Assembly (NCBI RefSeq): GCF_023028105.1 | Contig: NZ_CP095491.1 | Span: forward strand, 1,178,001-1,242,000 | Reading direction: 5' to 3' | From: Halosolutus gelatinilyticus | Lineage (GTDB): Archaea; Halobacteriota; Halobacteria; Halobacteriales; Natrialbaceae | Length of the DNA stretch: 64,000 bases | Part shown: in pieces, positions 47,145 to 56,514 of the stretch | How positions within the stretch are numbered: position 1 is the first letter of the stretch | Layout of the letters: each line of letters opens with the position of its first letter | The notes under the pieces: generated by a model | Seen by the model: only the letters and a program-made list of their open reading frames with translations | Database searches by the model: none | What the model was told of the DNA's origin: nothing | Translations under genes and position numbers: made by a program

Positions 47145-47278
47145 CGCCGGGCCGGTGGATCCGCGGGCGCTCACACCGGGTGCGCGCGGCGAAACCGACC
47201 GTTCGCGCGAGCCGTCCGGGTCGTTCGGACGGTATCGGAACCGCTAACTGACCGACACGCAGCCATACGAACAAGCGA
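47135..47278 (+). promoter_or_regulatory. candidate attenuator region between leader ORF and pheS
   Basis: Several G+C-rich hairpins follow the Phe codons: GCCCGG-TAACG-CCGGGC (47137-47153) includes the leader stop codon; CCGCG and CGCGG arms lie further on (about 47161-47189); CCGTCCG-GGTCGTT-CGGACGG (about 47213-47233) is closest to pheS. No U-tract is seen, so control could be by translation or by factor-dependent termination rather than by a classical intrinsic terminator. Confidence 0.4.
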
Positions 47279-48805
47279 ATGCAACTTCCAGCACAACAGG
47301 TCGCGGTCTTAGAGGCCGCGAGCGCGGACGAGGCAACGTCCGTCGACGCCCTCGCCGAGGCGACCGACCTTCCCCCGGAGACCGTCACCGGGGCCGCCTT
47401 CGAACTCGAGGCGGAGGGGCTGGTCGCGGTCGACGAGCGGGTCGACGAAACGATCGCCCTGACCGACGAGGGGCGCGACTACGCGGCGGACGGGCTTCCA
47501 GAGGTGCGACTCCACGAGGCCGCCCTCGACGCCGGCGCCGACGCCGACCCCGTCTCCATGGGGCGGGTCATCGGCGCGTCCGGACTCGACGGGCCGCAGG
47601 TCGACATCGCGTTGTCGAACTACGCCCGGAAGGGCTACGGCGCGATCGACAGCGGCGAGATCACGGCCGATCCCGACGCCGATCCCGCGGCGGACGCGGA
47701 GGCCAACGCGCTCGGCGTGCTCGCCGAGAAGGAGGAGGCGCCGATCGACGCGATCGAGATCGACGACGAGACGCTCGACCAGTTGGAGCGACGCGGCCTG
47801 CTCGAGCGATCGGAGACGACGGTCCGCGAGGTGACCCTGACCGAGCGCGCCGTCACCGAATTGATGGCGGGCATCGAGACCACCGAAACCGTCGGCCAGG
47901 TCACACCCGGACTGCTCACGAGCGGCGACTGGCGCGACGTCGAGTTCGCCGAGTACAACGTCGAGGCCGACGCCGAGCGCGTCGAGGGCGGCCGGGTCCA
48001 CATCCTGCGCCAGACCGCCGAGCGCGTGAAGGACGTTCTCGTCGGCATGGGCTTCCGAGAGATGGAGGGGCCACACGTCGACGCGGACTTCTGGATCAAC
48101 GACTGCCTGTTCATGCCCCAGGACCACCCCGCTCGCACGCACTGGGACCGGTTCGCCCTGGAGCAGCCGACGCACATCGACGATCTGCCCGAGGACCTCG
48201 TCGATCGCGTCGAGCGAGCCCACAAAGAGGGCGTCGGCGAGGACGGCGAGGGCTACCACTCGCCGTGGGACGAGGACTTCGCGCGTGCGCTCGCGCTTCG
48301 CGGGCACACGACCTCGCTGTCGACGCGCTACCTCTCCGGCGAGCAGATCGGCGAGATCGAACCGCCCGCGCGCTTCTTCAGCGTCGAAAAGGTCTACCGT
48401 AACGACACGCTCGATCCGACGCACCTGCTCGAGTTCTTCCAGATCGAGGGCTGGGTGATGGCCGAGGACCTCTCCGTACGCGATCTGATGGGTACCTTCG
48501 AGGAGTTCTACGCTCAGTTCGGCATCACGGACATCGAGTTCAAGCCCCACTACAACCCCTACACCGAGCCGTCGTTCGAGCTGTTCGGCACGCACCCGAC
48601 GACGGGCGAACTCGTCGAGATCGGGAACTCTGGCATCTTCCGCGAGGAGATGCTCGAACCGCTCGGCGTCGACTGCGACGTGATGGCGTGGGGGCTCGCC
48701 TTAGAGCGCCTCCTAATGTTGATGTACGGCTTCGAGGACATCCGCGACATCCACGGCACGCTCTGCGACCTGGACCTACTGCGGAACACGGAGGTGACCT
48801 ACTGA
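47279..48805 (+). CDS. pheS: phenylalanyl-tRNA synthetase alpha subunit
   Basis: 508 residues, archaeal/eukaryal type with a long N-terminal winged-helix region (PAQQVAVLEAASADEATSVD onward, three to four winged helices) that binds tRNA. The class II catalytic core starts near residue 230. Motif 2 is ARFFSVEKVYRNDTLDPTHLLEFFQIEGW and motif 3 is MAWGLALERLLMLMYGFEDIRD; both are intact. The stop TGA shares one base with the pheT ATG (48803-48807), so the subunits are translationally coupled. The upstream region includes the putative Phe leader. Confidence 0.96.
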   Translation: MQLPAQQVAVLEAASADEATSVDALAEATDLPPETVTGAAFELEAEGLVAVDERVDETIALTDEGRDYAADGLPEVRLHEAALDAGADADPVSMGRVIGASGLDGPQVDIALSNYARKGYGAIDSGEITADPDADPAADAEANALGVLAEKEEAPIDAIEIDDETLDQLERRGLLERSETTVREVTLTERAVTELMAGIETTETVGQVTPGLLTSGDWRDVEFAEYNVEADAERVEGGRVHILRQTAERVKDVLVGMGFREMEGPHVDADFWINDCLFMPQDHPARTHWDRFALEQPTHIDDLPEDLVDRVERAHKEGVGEDGEGYHSPWDEDFARALALRGHTTSLSTRYLSGEQIGEIEPPARFFSVEKVYRNDTLDPTHLLEFFQIEGWVMAEDLSVRDLMGTFEEFYAQFGITDIEFKPHYNPYTEPSFELFGTHPTTGELVEIGNSGIFREEMLEPLGVDCDVMAWGLALERLLMLMYGFEDIRDIHGTLCDLDLLRNTEVTY

Positions 48806-50517
48806 TGCCCACCGTCGACATCGACCCCGACGAACTGCGCGAGCTGACCGGCCGCGAGGAGAAAAGCGACGAACAACTCAAGACGGACCTGTTCGGCCTC
48901 GGCCTCGAGTTCGAGGGGCGCACCGAGGGCGGGGCGTTCGAACTCGAGTTCGCCCCCGATCGGCTCGATCGGCTCTCCGTCGAGGGCGTGGCGCGATCGA
49001 TGCGCTACCACTACGGCGATTCGCGCGGCGTTCACGTGCCCTCGACGAATCGGGCGGAGTGGACGATCGTCGTCGACGACTCCGTGCCGGACGAGCGACC
49101 GTACGTCACCGGCGCGGTGATCCGCGACGTCGACCTCGACGAGGACGGCCTGGATTCGCTGATTCAACTGCAGGAAAAACTCCACGCGACGATGGGCCGC
49201 AAGCGCGCGAAGGGCGCGATCGGGATCCACGACCTGACGATGCTGAAAGGGTCCCCGGCCACCGAGGGGAATCCGACGATCGAATACGTCGGCGTCGAAC
49301 CCGAAGGAGACACGTTCGTTCCGCTCGACGCCGATCGAGAGATGACCCCGGCGGACGTGCTCGAGGAGCACCAGACGGGCCGGACGTACGCCGATCTCGT
49401 CAGCGGCTACGAGCGTTACCCAGCGATCTACGACGATATCGGGCTGTTCTCGTTCCCGCCGGTGATCAACGGCCGCCGGACCGAGGTCTCGACGGACTCG
49501 CGGGACCTGTTCGTCGAGATGACGGGCACCGACCAGTGGACGATCGACAAGATGCTTTCCATCGTCTGCTACGCGCTCGCCGCCCGCGGCGCGACGATCG
49601 AGGACGTCGTCGTGGAGTATCCGGACCACGAGCTCGTCCGGCCCGACTTCTCCACGAAGACCAAAACTGTCGCGCACGATCGCATCGAGACCGTTCTCGG
49701 GATCGACCTCGATCCCGACGAGGTCGTCGACCTGGCGGAGCGATCGGGACTCGAAGCCGAGCGGGCGGAAAACCAGGACGGCGACCTCGTCTACGAGGTG
49801 ACGATCCCGCCGTACCGCGTCGACGTACTCCACCCGCTGGACGTCATCGACGACCTGGGGCGCGCCTACGGCTTCAACGACCTCGAGCCGCGCTACCCCG
49901 ACGTCGGCACCGTCGGCGGCCGCCACGAGCGATCGCGCCTCGAGAACGCCGCGCGCACGCAACTCGTCGGCCTCGGCTTCGAGGACCTGCTGAACTTCCA
50001 CATGATCAGCGAGGCGGAGAACTACGATCGGCTCGAGATTTCGCCCGGCGAGGACGTCTACGGCGCCGGCGAGCCCGCGACGATCAAGGAACCCTATAGC
50101 GAGGACTACACGATGCTGCGGACGTGGGTACTCCCGTCGCTGCTGATGGTGCTCGAAAACAACACCCACCGCGCGTACCCGCAGGACCTCGCCGAGATCG
50201 GCTTCACGGCCGAGGTCGACGAGCGCGAAAACACGGGCGTCGACGAGGGGCGGTCCGTGGCGGCCGTCCTCGTGAGCCACGACGCCGGCTACGAGGACGC
50301 CAAAGCGCGACTCCAGGCGCTCGCCCGCGCGTTCGACGTCGACCTCGAGACGCCGCCGACGGACCACCCGACGTTCATCCCGGGTCGGACGGCGGGCGTC
50401 GTCGTCGACGGCGAGGCGGTCGGCGTGATCGGCGAGGTGCACCCGAAGGTGCTCGTCGAACACGACCTCGAAGTACCGGTGTCGGCGTTCGAGTTCGATC
50501 TCGACGCGCTACGGTAG
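48805..50517 (+). CDS. pheT: phenylalanyl-tRNA synthetase beta subunit
   Basis: 570 residues, the length of archaeal PheT. It starts MPTVDIDPDELRELTGREEK. The B3/B4 editing domain (KRAKGAIGIHDLTMLKGSP, FSFPPVINGRRTEVSTDSRDLFVEMTGTD in pieces) is followed by the B5 domain, and the C-terminal catalytic-like domain has VLPSLLMVLENNTHRAYPQDLAEIG. With PheS it forms the (alpha-beta)2 synthetase that charges tRNA-Phe; beta provides editing of mischarged Tyr. The end shows no odd features. Confidence 0.96.
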   Translation: MPTVDIDPDELRELTGREEKSDEQLKTDLFGLGLEFEGRTEGGAFELEFAPDRLDRLSVEGVARSMRYHYGDSRGVHVPSTNRAEWTIVVDDSVPDERPYVTGAVIRDVDLDEDGLDSLIQLQEKLHATMGRKRAKGAIGIHDLTMLKGSPATEGNPTIEYVGVEPEGDTFVPLDADREMTPADVLEEHQTGRTYADLVSGYERYPAIYDDIGLFSFPPVINGRRTEVSTDSRDLFVEMTGTDQWTIDKMLSIVCYALAARGATIEDVVVEYPDHELVRPDFSTKTKTVAHDRIETVLGIDLDPDEVVDLAERSGLEAERAENQDGDLVYEVTIPPYRVDVLHPLDVIDDLGRAYGFNDLEPRYPDVGTVGGRHERSRLENAARTQLVGLGFEDLLNFHMISEAENYDRLEISPGEDVYGAGEPATIKEPYSEDYTMLRTWVLPSLLMVLENNTHRAYPQDLAEIGFTAEVDERENTGVDEGRSVAAVLVSHDAGYEDAKARLQALARAFDVDLETPPTDHPTFIPGRTAGVVVDGEAVGVIGEVHPKVLVEHDLEVPVSAFEFDLDALR

Positions 50518-50536
50518 ACGGAACACCGGCGGGACC

Positions 50537-53392
50537 CTACCGGATCTCGCCGTAGGTGCGCACCAGTTCGCCGTCGACGTACCGCCGCTGCTCGAAGCCG
50601 AGCGCGTTACAGAGCAGCGTGTGACCCATGAACGAAACGGCGTAATCGGCCATCCCGAACGGGTGGAGGACCGTCTGCTGGGCCGGCGGCAAGATCGAGC
50701 CGAGGACGTTGATCTCGGCGTCCCCCGCCGTCAGCGTCCCGGCGCTGACGCGATCGTCGCCGCCGGTGGTTCCGGCGATGTCGCCGCCGGCCTCGACGAA
50801 CGCGTCGCGATCGACGACGGTCGCCGGCTGGTCCACGCCCGTGGTGTAGCCGAGTTGCGATCCCTTCCACATCTCCTGTTGTCTCGGTCGGATGCCGTCG
50901 AGCAGCGGATGGTCGAAGTCCCGGTTATCGAGGTTCGCGAACTGAACCTCGATCGTCTCGACGTCCTCGGGATCGATCGCGGCGGCGTCGCCGACGTCGA
51001 GTTCACCCAGCAGGCGCACGCCCGCATCAGTTAGCACGAGGCCGCCGCCGGCCTTGACGAACAACTCGATCGCCGCGACGTACCACGGATTGTCGATCCC
51101 GCCGTCGTGCGAGACGACGAGCGTGTCGTACCGGCGTTTCCCGGAGTTTCCGCGGAGCAGCCGGCCGATGCGCGCGTCGTGAACCCGCAGGCCGTCCATC
51201 CGCCCGTCTTCGAGGAAGGGTTCGAGGTCGGCGAAGAACTGCATCGGGTTGACGGTGTACTCGCGCTGTTCGTAGCCGAGTACCTCCTCGGGGTTCGGAT
51301 AGCCGGCGTCGCTGTCCAGGATCGTCACGTCGACCTCGATTTCGGCGTCGCTCTCGACCTCGATCTCCCACTCCCCCGCTTCCGGACGGTGGACGTACCA
51401 CCCCTCGAAATCGTGCGGCCGTCCCGGAGCGTCGGGTACCGACCGTTCGGCGAGATCGAGCTCGTGGACGACGGTGCCGGCGGGATCCCTGACGCGGACG
51501 GCGCCGTCGGTCGCACCGGCGACGCCGGAGAGGTGGATCGACAGCGAACGGGACGCGGCGGTGGTCTGCGTCCCGACGCTCGATCGATCGCCGGGGCCGG
51601 GTTTGACGACGTCGTGACGGCGGCGAACCTCGGCGGCGCGGTCCCGGCCGGAACCGCGGCCCTTTCCGGGGTGCTCGTCGGAGTACGGGAGGTCGGCCGA
51701 CGATCTGGTGAGGTCGCTGGACGTGACGTAGGCAGTGTCCTGGCCGCCGGTCGCGACGGTCGCGCTGGTGTCGGCGGCGGTCATCTCGGCGTACTCGCGC
51801 ATCGAGATGCGGTAGGCCGTGACCAGGTGGCGCTCGGCGTACGGCTTCCACTCGATCCGGGCGTCGGGGAAGTGGTTCGCGAGGACGATCTCGGGCGCGA
51901 CGGTGATGGCGCCGAGGCCGCCGAACTCCTCGGGCTGGCCCGCCCAGCCGAGGAACGCGCCGGTCACCTGGTAGGCAAGCGAGTCGTAGATCGTCCCCCA
52001 GTCGAAGAGACCGCCGAAGCTGTCGCCGTCCGGAACGACCGGGAACCCGTACTGCTCCTCGCCCGCAGCAGCGACGTCGTCTGCGATCGCGTCGATGCCT
52101 CCCCACTCGTCCTGCATTCCCTCACCGATGCGGATGTTGACCTCGTCCAAGTCGTGGGTGCCGGCGTGATCGAACGGCGCGTTCGTCTCGAGGTTGAACA
52201 CCATGTGATCCGCGGTGTACATCCCGTGGTAGTCACAGAGGTACTCGACGTTCTCGTACCCGCGGAAGTGGTCGACGATCGCGAGTGCGTCCGGGACGAC
52301 GTCCTCGTATCCCAGTCCTTCCTCTTCGTACCCGGGACGGACCTCGGGTGCGTCCTCGGGTTCGGCGGGCCAGAACGCCGGATCGACCCACCCCATCGTC
52401 GGATACTGTCGGTTGGTGTCGATCGGGCTTCCGTCGACGAAACTCGCGTTCCCGCGCCGGAAGTTCGTCTGCGTGTCGCCCCACGGGATCTCGAACTGCG
52501 GCTTGCGCGAAACCCAACCGTCGGGGTTCGTGAACACGAAGACGAACGCGATCTCGTCGAGCAGCCCCTCGAGGTCGTCCGCCTCGCCGCGGGCGAGGTC
52601 CTCGACGAGTCGACTGCCGGCTTCGACGCCCGCGCGCTCGTCGCCGTGGATCGAGAGGGAGTAGACCACTTTCTCCTTCTCGGCGAACGAGTCGGCGCCC
52701 CGGACGTCGTTCGCGACGTCGACGACGTAGATGTCCTGCGGATCGGGATCCTCCCCGGTGTACAGGTTGGGCCACCCCGGCGACGACTCGAGGGAGTGTA
52801 CGCGCACGCGATCGGGGTGCGTTTCCTCGAGGTGTGCGAGTCCCTGCGCGGTCTCCCGGTACGAGACGAACTCTCGCGCCTCTTCGACCGGCGGGAAGAC
52901 GCCGTCGGCATAGGGTTCCTCCTCGAGTGTCCACCACGGGTTCGCGCCGGGCGAGAAGTCCATCGTCTCGACGCCTTCCATCTCGAGCACGTCGGCGACC
53001 TCGTCGGCGGTGAGGTGGGCGTGCGCGGCCGGCGTCGGCGACTCGCGGGTGATCGCCTTCGGCGCCCGTGACAGCTCGGGATCGGGTTCCTCCTCGTACT
53101 CGTCCGCGAAGGCCTCGAGCGCATCCTGCGTCGCGAACTCGATGACGGTCGGTGCTTCGTACTCGTCGGGCGTGTGGTTGACGACGAACTGATACTCGTC
53201 GGTCAGCGGATCCCCGGAGACGTCGGCGGTCGCGGTACCGGGGAGCGCGAGCGCGGCGCCCGTCGCGGCCGAGAGCCGGAGGAACGTCCGTCGGTCGACG
53301 GGACTGTCCTCGAAGTCCGCGTCTCGGACGGCGGGGTCGTCGGTGGGGGCGGTACGATCGGTCGATCGGGGACGGCGTGGTTCCTGTGCCAT
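50537..53392 (-). CDS. secreted M14-family zinc carboxypeptidase with Tat signal
   Basis: 951 residues. The twin-arginine signal is DRRTFLRLSAATGAALALPG (Arg 34-35), so the folded enzyme is exported by Tat. The M14 peptidase domain carries zinc ligands His 249 and Glu 252 (SIHGDERAG) and His 389 (CDYHGMY), plus the FTNPDGWVSR motif. From about residue 530 a Ser/Thr/Gly/Arg-rich linker leads to a pre-peptidase-type beta domain (GDRSSVGTQTTAASRSLSIH onward), then a ThuA/GATase-like region (VSHDGGIDNPWYVAAIELFV, GGGLVLTDAGVRLLGEL) and a C-terminal segment with AQQTVLHPFGMADYAVSFMG. It digests peptides outside the cell. Confidence 0.9.
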   Translation of the reverse strand: MAQEPRRPRSTDRTAPTDDPAVRDADFEDSPVDRRTFLRLSAATGAALALPGTATADVSGDPLTDEYQFVVNHTPDEYEAPTVIEFATQDALEAFADEYEEEPDPELSRAPKAITRESPTPAAHAHLTADEVADVLEMEGVETMDFSPGANPWWTLEEEPYADGVFPPVEEAREFVSYRETAQGLAHLEETHPDRVRVHSLESSPGWPNLYTGEDPDPQDIYVVDVANDVRGADSFAEKEKVVYSLSIHGDERAGVEAGSRLVEDLARGEADDLEGLLDEIAFVFVFTNPDGWVSRKPQFEIPWGDTQTNFRRGNASFVDGSPIDTNRQYPTMGWVDPAFWPAEPEDAPEVRPGYEEEGLGYEDVVPDALAIVDHFRGYENVEYLCDYHGMYTADHMVFNLETNAPFDHAGTHDLDEVNIRIGEGMQDEWGGIDAIADDVAAAGEEQYGFPVVPDGDSFGGLFDWGTIYDSLAYQVTGAFLGWAGQPEEFGGLGAITVAPEIVLANHFPDARIEWKPYAERHLVTAYRISMREYAEMTAADTSATVATGGQDTAYVTSSDLTRSSADLPYSDEHPGKGRGSGRDRAAEVRRRHDVVKPGPGDRSSVGTQTTAASRSLSIHLSGVAGATDGAVRVRDPAGTVVHELDLAERSVPDAPGRPHDFEGWYVHRPEAGEWEIEVESDAEIEVDVTILDSDAGYPNPEEVLGYEQREYTVNPMQFFADLEPFLEDGRMDGLRVHDARIGRLLRGNSGKRRYDTLVVSHDGGIDNPWYVAAIELFVKAGGGLVLTDAGVRLLGELDVGDAAAIDPEDVETIEVQFANLDNRDFDHPLLDGIRPRQQEMWKGSQLGYTTGVDQPATVVDRDAFVEAGGDIAGTTGGDDRVSAGTLTAGDAEINVLGSILPPAQQTVLHPFGMADYAVSFMGHTLLCNALGFEQRRYVDGELVRTYGEIR

Positions 53393-53730
53393 GTGCGATC
53401 GTGGGACGAGCCCACACCGAGAATGCCACGATGATTTCGGCCATATATCGTGAGGAACGAGTGAATGTCACTGGAAAACGTATCTTTACGTGACCGTACG
53501 TGGTGGAAACTCGATTCGGCGGTCTCCGGGGCCCGGCTCACCAGATCGATTCATGTCCCCCCGCGTCCGGTTTCGAATACCGGTGCAGCCGCTCGAGGGT
53601 TCTTCAGTCCACATCGTGCGCCGAATACCGCCGGATCCGGGCGCTTCCGGACCCGCGGAGTACTGCGATCGGGTTCGAGTGCAACTACGGGCGTGTTGGC
53701 CGTGCTAACGGAGATTCCGATGACGGAGTC
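53393..53730 (+). other. intergenic region upstream of the carboxypeptidase
   Basis: About 340 nt without a recognisable gene. The minus-strand GATATATGG (about 53440-53450) is a likely TATA box for the carboxypeptidase. Near 53487 there is tacgtgaccgtacgtgg, a small imperfect repeat of TACGTG that might be an operator. Confidence 0.4.
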
Positions 53731-53928
53731 TCAGAATTCGTGTTCTACCTCGTCCTCGTCGGCCTTCTGGATGATGATCTTGCCGTCTCGGACGCGGACG
53801 AAGACTTCGTCGCCGATATCCATGCCCGCGACTGCGAGTTCATCCTCGTGGAGGTTCAGGTGCACGTTGTGATAGTTGCCGTCTTCGTCTTTCGCACCGC
53901 TTGGACTCAACTTCTTTTTCCGTACCAT
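53731..53928 (-). CDS. AbrB/SpoVT-like swapped-hairpin protein
   Basis: 65 residues: MVRKKKLSPSGAKDEDGNYH, NVHLNLHEDELAVAGMDIGD, EVFVRVRDGKIIIQKADEDE and a short end. The alternating strands with a GDEVFVRV turn fit one swapped-hairpin AbrB unit, which would dimerise to bind DNA or act as an antitoxin-like module. The basic N-terminus MVRKKK is notable in an otherwise acidic proteome. I recall very similar proteins across haloarchaea, so it is a conserved chromosomal gene. No toxin gene is beside it. Confidence 0.78.
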   Translation of the reverse strand: MVRKKKLSPSGAKDEDGNYHNVHLNLHEDELAVAGMDIGDEVFVRVRDGKIIIQKADEDEVEHEF

Positions 53929-53957
53929 CGCGGGATTCTATGACGAACTTCGCCGTA

Positions 53958-53970
53958 GGATATACTTAAG
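53958..53970 (-). promoter_or_regulatory. TATA-like box of the AbrB-like gene
   Basis: On the minus strand CTTAAGTATATCC is placed about 30-40 nt before the ATG at 53928, giving a very short leader. Confidence 0.55.
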
Positions 53971-54177
53971 TGTTTTCGACGGCCTGACGACTGCCGCGTG
54001 CGTATGCGTGTCACAGGTTCGTGTCTCCCGGCGGTGGAACAGTCTCGTGACAGTGGACCTCGCGCTCGACGCGGAGCCACTGCGGACATGTGGGGATACG
54101 GACACACTTAAAGATACCGGCGCTGTCGGTCGGTTTTGGGGGATATCTTTATGTCGGATCGTGTGCTGAATTGGCAT

Positions 54178-54182
54178 GGAGG
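54178..54182 (+). promoter_or_regulatory. Shine-Dalgarno of the MC1 gene
   Basis: GGAGG lies seven bases before the ATG at 54190 and supports this start over the in-frame ATG at 54151. The TATA-like tatcttta (about 54143-54150) would then give a leader of roughly 15-20 nt. Confidence 0.6.
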
Positions 54183-54189
54183 CGAAACC

Positions 54190-54498
54190 ATGGTACGTGA
54201 AGACGGGAAACGGAACTTTGCACTGCGCGGATCGGACGGCGAAGAGTCGAGCGTCTTTTCGGGGAACACGCCACGGCAGGCCGCACTCAAGGCGGCCCGC
54301 CGGCTCGAACCCGGATCGAGCGAAAACCAGGCCGAGCGCGTCGAGCTTCGGCTACGAGAGAAAGGAACCGACAAAGTCCACATCTACGACGGCTGGGCAT
54401 GGGAGGAGACCGCTCCCGACGACAAGCCGGACTGGATGCCAAACGAGATCACGGAGGCGAACGTCTCCAAGAAGGGGATCGAGCACCTCGAGGAGTGA
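54190..54498 (+). CDS. MC1-family chromosomal protein
   Basis: 102 residues matching methanogen MC1 along its full length: KRNFALRGSDGEESSVFSG, TPRQAALKAARRL, VELRLREKGTDKVHIYDGWAWEE and PDWMPNEITEANVSKKGIEHLEE. MC1 is a monomeric architectural protein that bends DNA sharply and is one of the main chromatin proteins in Methanosarcina and haloarchaea. This version is more acidic than methanogen MC1. The start is backed by a Shine-Dalgarno sequence. Identification is secure. Confidence 0.94.
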   Translation: MVREDGKRNFALRGSDGEESSVFSGNTPRQAALKAARRLEPGSSENQAERVELRLREKGTDKVHIYDGWAWEETAPDDKPDWMPNEITEANVSKKGIEHLEE

Positions 54499-54621
54499 CG
54501 CAGGCGACGACCGAGTCTCGGGATTTTTCACAGCAGAACGGACGAGTAATGCAGGGTTCGCGATCGCTGGTTGCAGAACGCCCGCACGATGCGTAGCGGG
54601 TGGAGTGCTCCGCTCGGACGG

Positions 54622-55422
54622 TTAGTCGGTGATCGTCACGTCGCCGCTCGTCGTTTCGAACTGCAGTTGATGGGTTCCGTCGCCGACGGTCGCCTCGAGT
54701 TCGGTGTCGGTCCGCCTGACGGGATCCGCACGATCCGTGGTGAGCGCGATGTCGCCGCTGCTGGTCGCGACCGTCACGGTCGCGTCGGTAGTATCGCCGA
54801 GCGCGTAGGTGATCGCCCCGTTCGTCGACTCGAACGTGGCGTCGCCCTCGATCGCGTCCGCAGCGACCGCGACGTCGCCATTGGTCGTCTCGATCGTCGT
54901 GCCGTCGCCGAGCGTCTCGACGCCGACGTCGATCTCGCCCTTCGTGGTGCTCGCGGCGAGGGTGGACTCGAGAGCGCTCGCGTCGATGGCTCCGTTTACC
55001 GTCTCGAGGGCGGCGTGCTCGAGCTCGTGCGGGACGGTAAGCACGGTTTTGATGTCGGGTCGCGATTCGGCCGTCAGCCCGAGCCACTCCGCGGTGGTGT
55101 GATCGTATTCGACCGTTACGTCGAGGGCGTCGTTGCCCTCGTCGATCGATAGCGTGGTCCGGTCCAAAGAACCCTCCGTGCCGCGCTGTTCGACTACGAG
55201 TTCGACCGTCTCGCGATCGGTTCCGATAACCGAAACGGGGCCGACGTCGGTGGCGACCGAGATCTCGGCGACGTCGTAGGTTTCACTGAACGTTTCCGTC
55301 GTGCGCGTATCACTTCCTTCGTCTAGTACCCGACCCGTCGCGATACCGCCGAGCGCGAGTCCGCCGATCGAGACAACCGTACCCGCAAGGAAGACTCGTC
55401 GACGGGTGATCGTGGAATCCAT
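54622..55422 (-). CDS. DUF4097 beta-helix surface protein with Tat signal
   Basis: 266 residues. The N-terminus TRRRVFLAGTVVSIGGLALG is a Tat signal, possibly retained as an anchor. The rest is a DUF4097 right-handed beta-helix with repeated turns of the type TTNGDV, STNGAI, TSSGDI and TTSGDV, each about 20 residues apart. Such proteins are exposed on the cell surface or are putative adhesins or anti-sigma-associated proteins in bacteria; the role in archaea is unknown. Monocistronic between MC1 (convergent) and pheA (divergent). Confidence 0.85.
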   Translation of the reverse strand: MDSTITRRRVFLAGTVVSIGGLALGGIATGRVLDEGSDTRTTETFSETYDVAEISVATDVGPVSVIGTDRETVELVVEQRGTEGSLDRTTLSIDEGNDALDVTVEYDHTTAEWLGLTAESRPDIKTVLTVPHELEHAALETVNGAIDASALESTLAASTTKGEIDVGVETLGDGTTIETTNGDVAVAADAIEGDATFESTNGAITYALGDTTDATVTVATSSGDIALTTDRADPVRRTDTELEATVGDGTHQLQFETTSGDVTITD

Positions 55423-55650
55423 GTGGAGCTCTCACCTTCGCAGGCTAACAGTATGCGACTCCGGACAAGTAACTTTCTAGTCCACCTATGAAATCACCGT
55501 GATAGTAAACGAAAGGAGTTCGGCAACTGTCCGTTGATTTCCGACGGGAACGGCGATCCGCGACCGGCTACAACACCGGATCTCGATCGGTCGTCGAAAC
55601 TGATCGACATCCCGACGTTCTTTTGATGGCGACCCGACTAGAGGTTAGCA

Positions 55651-56469
55651 ATGTCTGCAGTCACGCTTGGGCCGAAGGGCACGTACTCCCACCGGGCGGC
55701 GACCGCGATCGCCGACGGCGACGCGATCGAGTTCCGCCAGTCGGTGACGTCGATCGTCGACGCCGTCGCCAGCGAGGACCACGATCGCGGCGTCATCCCG
55801 ATCGAAAATAGCATCGAGGGAAGCGTCACGGAGAGCTTAGACGCCCTCGCGGGGTACGACGTCGCGGTCGTCCGCGAGATCGTCACCCCGATCAGGCACG
55901 CCCTCCTCGCCCAGGGGCCGAAGTTCGACACGATCGCCAGCCACTCCCAGGCGCTAGCGCAGTGTCGCACCTACCTCGAGCGGGAGTACCCGAACGCCAC
56001 GCTCGAGGCAGTCGCGAGCACGGCCCAGGGCGTCGAATACGCCCGCGACGATCCCTCCGTGGCGGGAATCGGCCATCCGGCGAACGCCGAGAACGGAACC
56101 ACCCTCGACGTGCTGGCCGAGGACATCCAGGACCAAGACTCGAACGCGACCCGCTTCTTCGCGCTCGCGCCCGCCGAGGAGCGATCGAAAGGCGGCGGCA
56201 AGACCTCGCTGGTCGTCTACCCGAACGCCAACTATCCGGGCCTGCTGCTCGAACTCCTCGAACCGTTCGCCGATCGGGACATCAACCTGACCCGCGTCGA
56301 GTCGCGTCCCAGCGGCCGCCGGCTCGGGGACTACGTGTTCCACGTCGACATCGAGGCCGGTCTCTACGAGGCCCGGACGAACGAGGCGATCGCAGATCTC
56401 GAGGACCTGGCCGAGAAGGGCTGGGTCCGCAAACTCGGCTCGTACGACACCGAACACGTCGTCGAATAA
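55651..56469 (+). CDS. pheA: prephenate dehydratase
   Basis: 272 residues. The PDT domain begins VTLGPKGTYSHRAA and includes the catalytic-region motif DSNATRFFALAP. A C-terminal ACT domain (LLLELLEPFADRDINLTRVESRPSGRRLGDYVF in pieces) has the ESRP element that binds Phe, so feedback inhibition by phenylalanine is expected. The enzyme makes phenylpyruvate, the last committed step to Phe. No chorismate mutase domain is fused. It sits about 5 kb from pheST but in a separate transcription unit. Confidence 0.95.
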   Translation: MSAVTLGPKGTYSHRAATAIADGDAIEFRQSVTSIVDAVASEDHDRGVIPIENSIEGSVTESLDALAGYDVAVVREIVTPIRHALLAQGPKFDTIASHSQALAQCRTYLEREYPNATLEAVASTAQGVEYARDDPSVAGIGHPANAENGTTLDVLAEDIQDQDSNATRFFALAPAEERSKGGGKTSLVVYPNANYPGLLLELLEPFADRDINLTRVESRPSGRRLGDYVFHVDIEAGLYEARTNEAIADLEDLAEKGWVRKLGSYDTEHVVE

Positions 56470-56514
56470 CGGAACCACAAACGGTTTTCAGCGCTCCTGC
56501 CTGAGAGTACGAGT

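Noticed and set aside
53731-54498. AbrB-like protein considered as antitoxin of a pair with the adjacent MC1 gene
   Set aside because: MC1 is a well known DNA-bending protein in the opposite orientation with its own promoter; no toxin-like gene is present.
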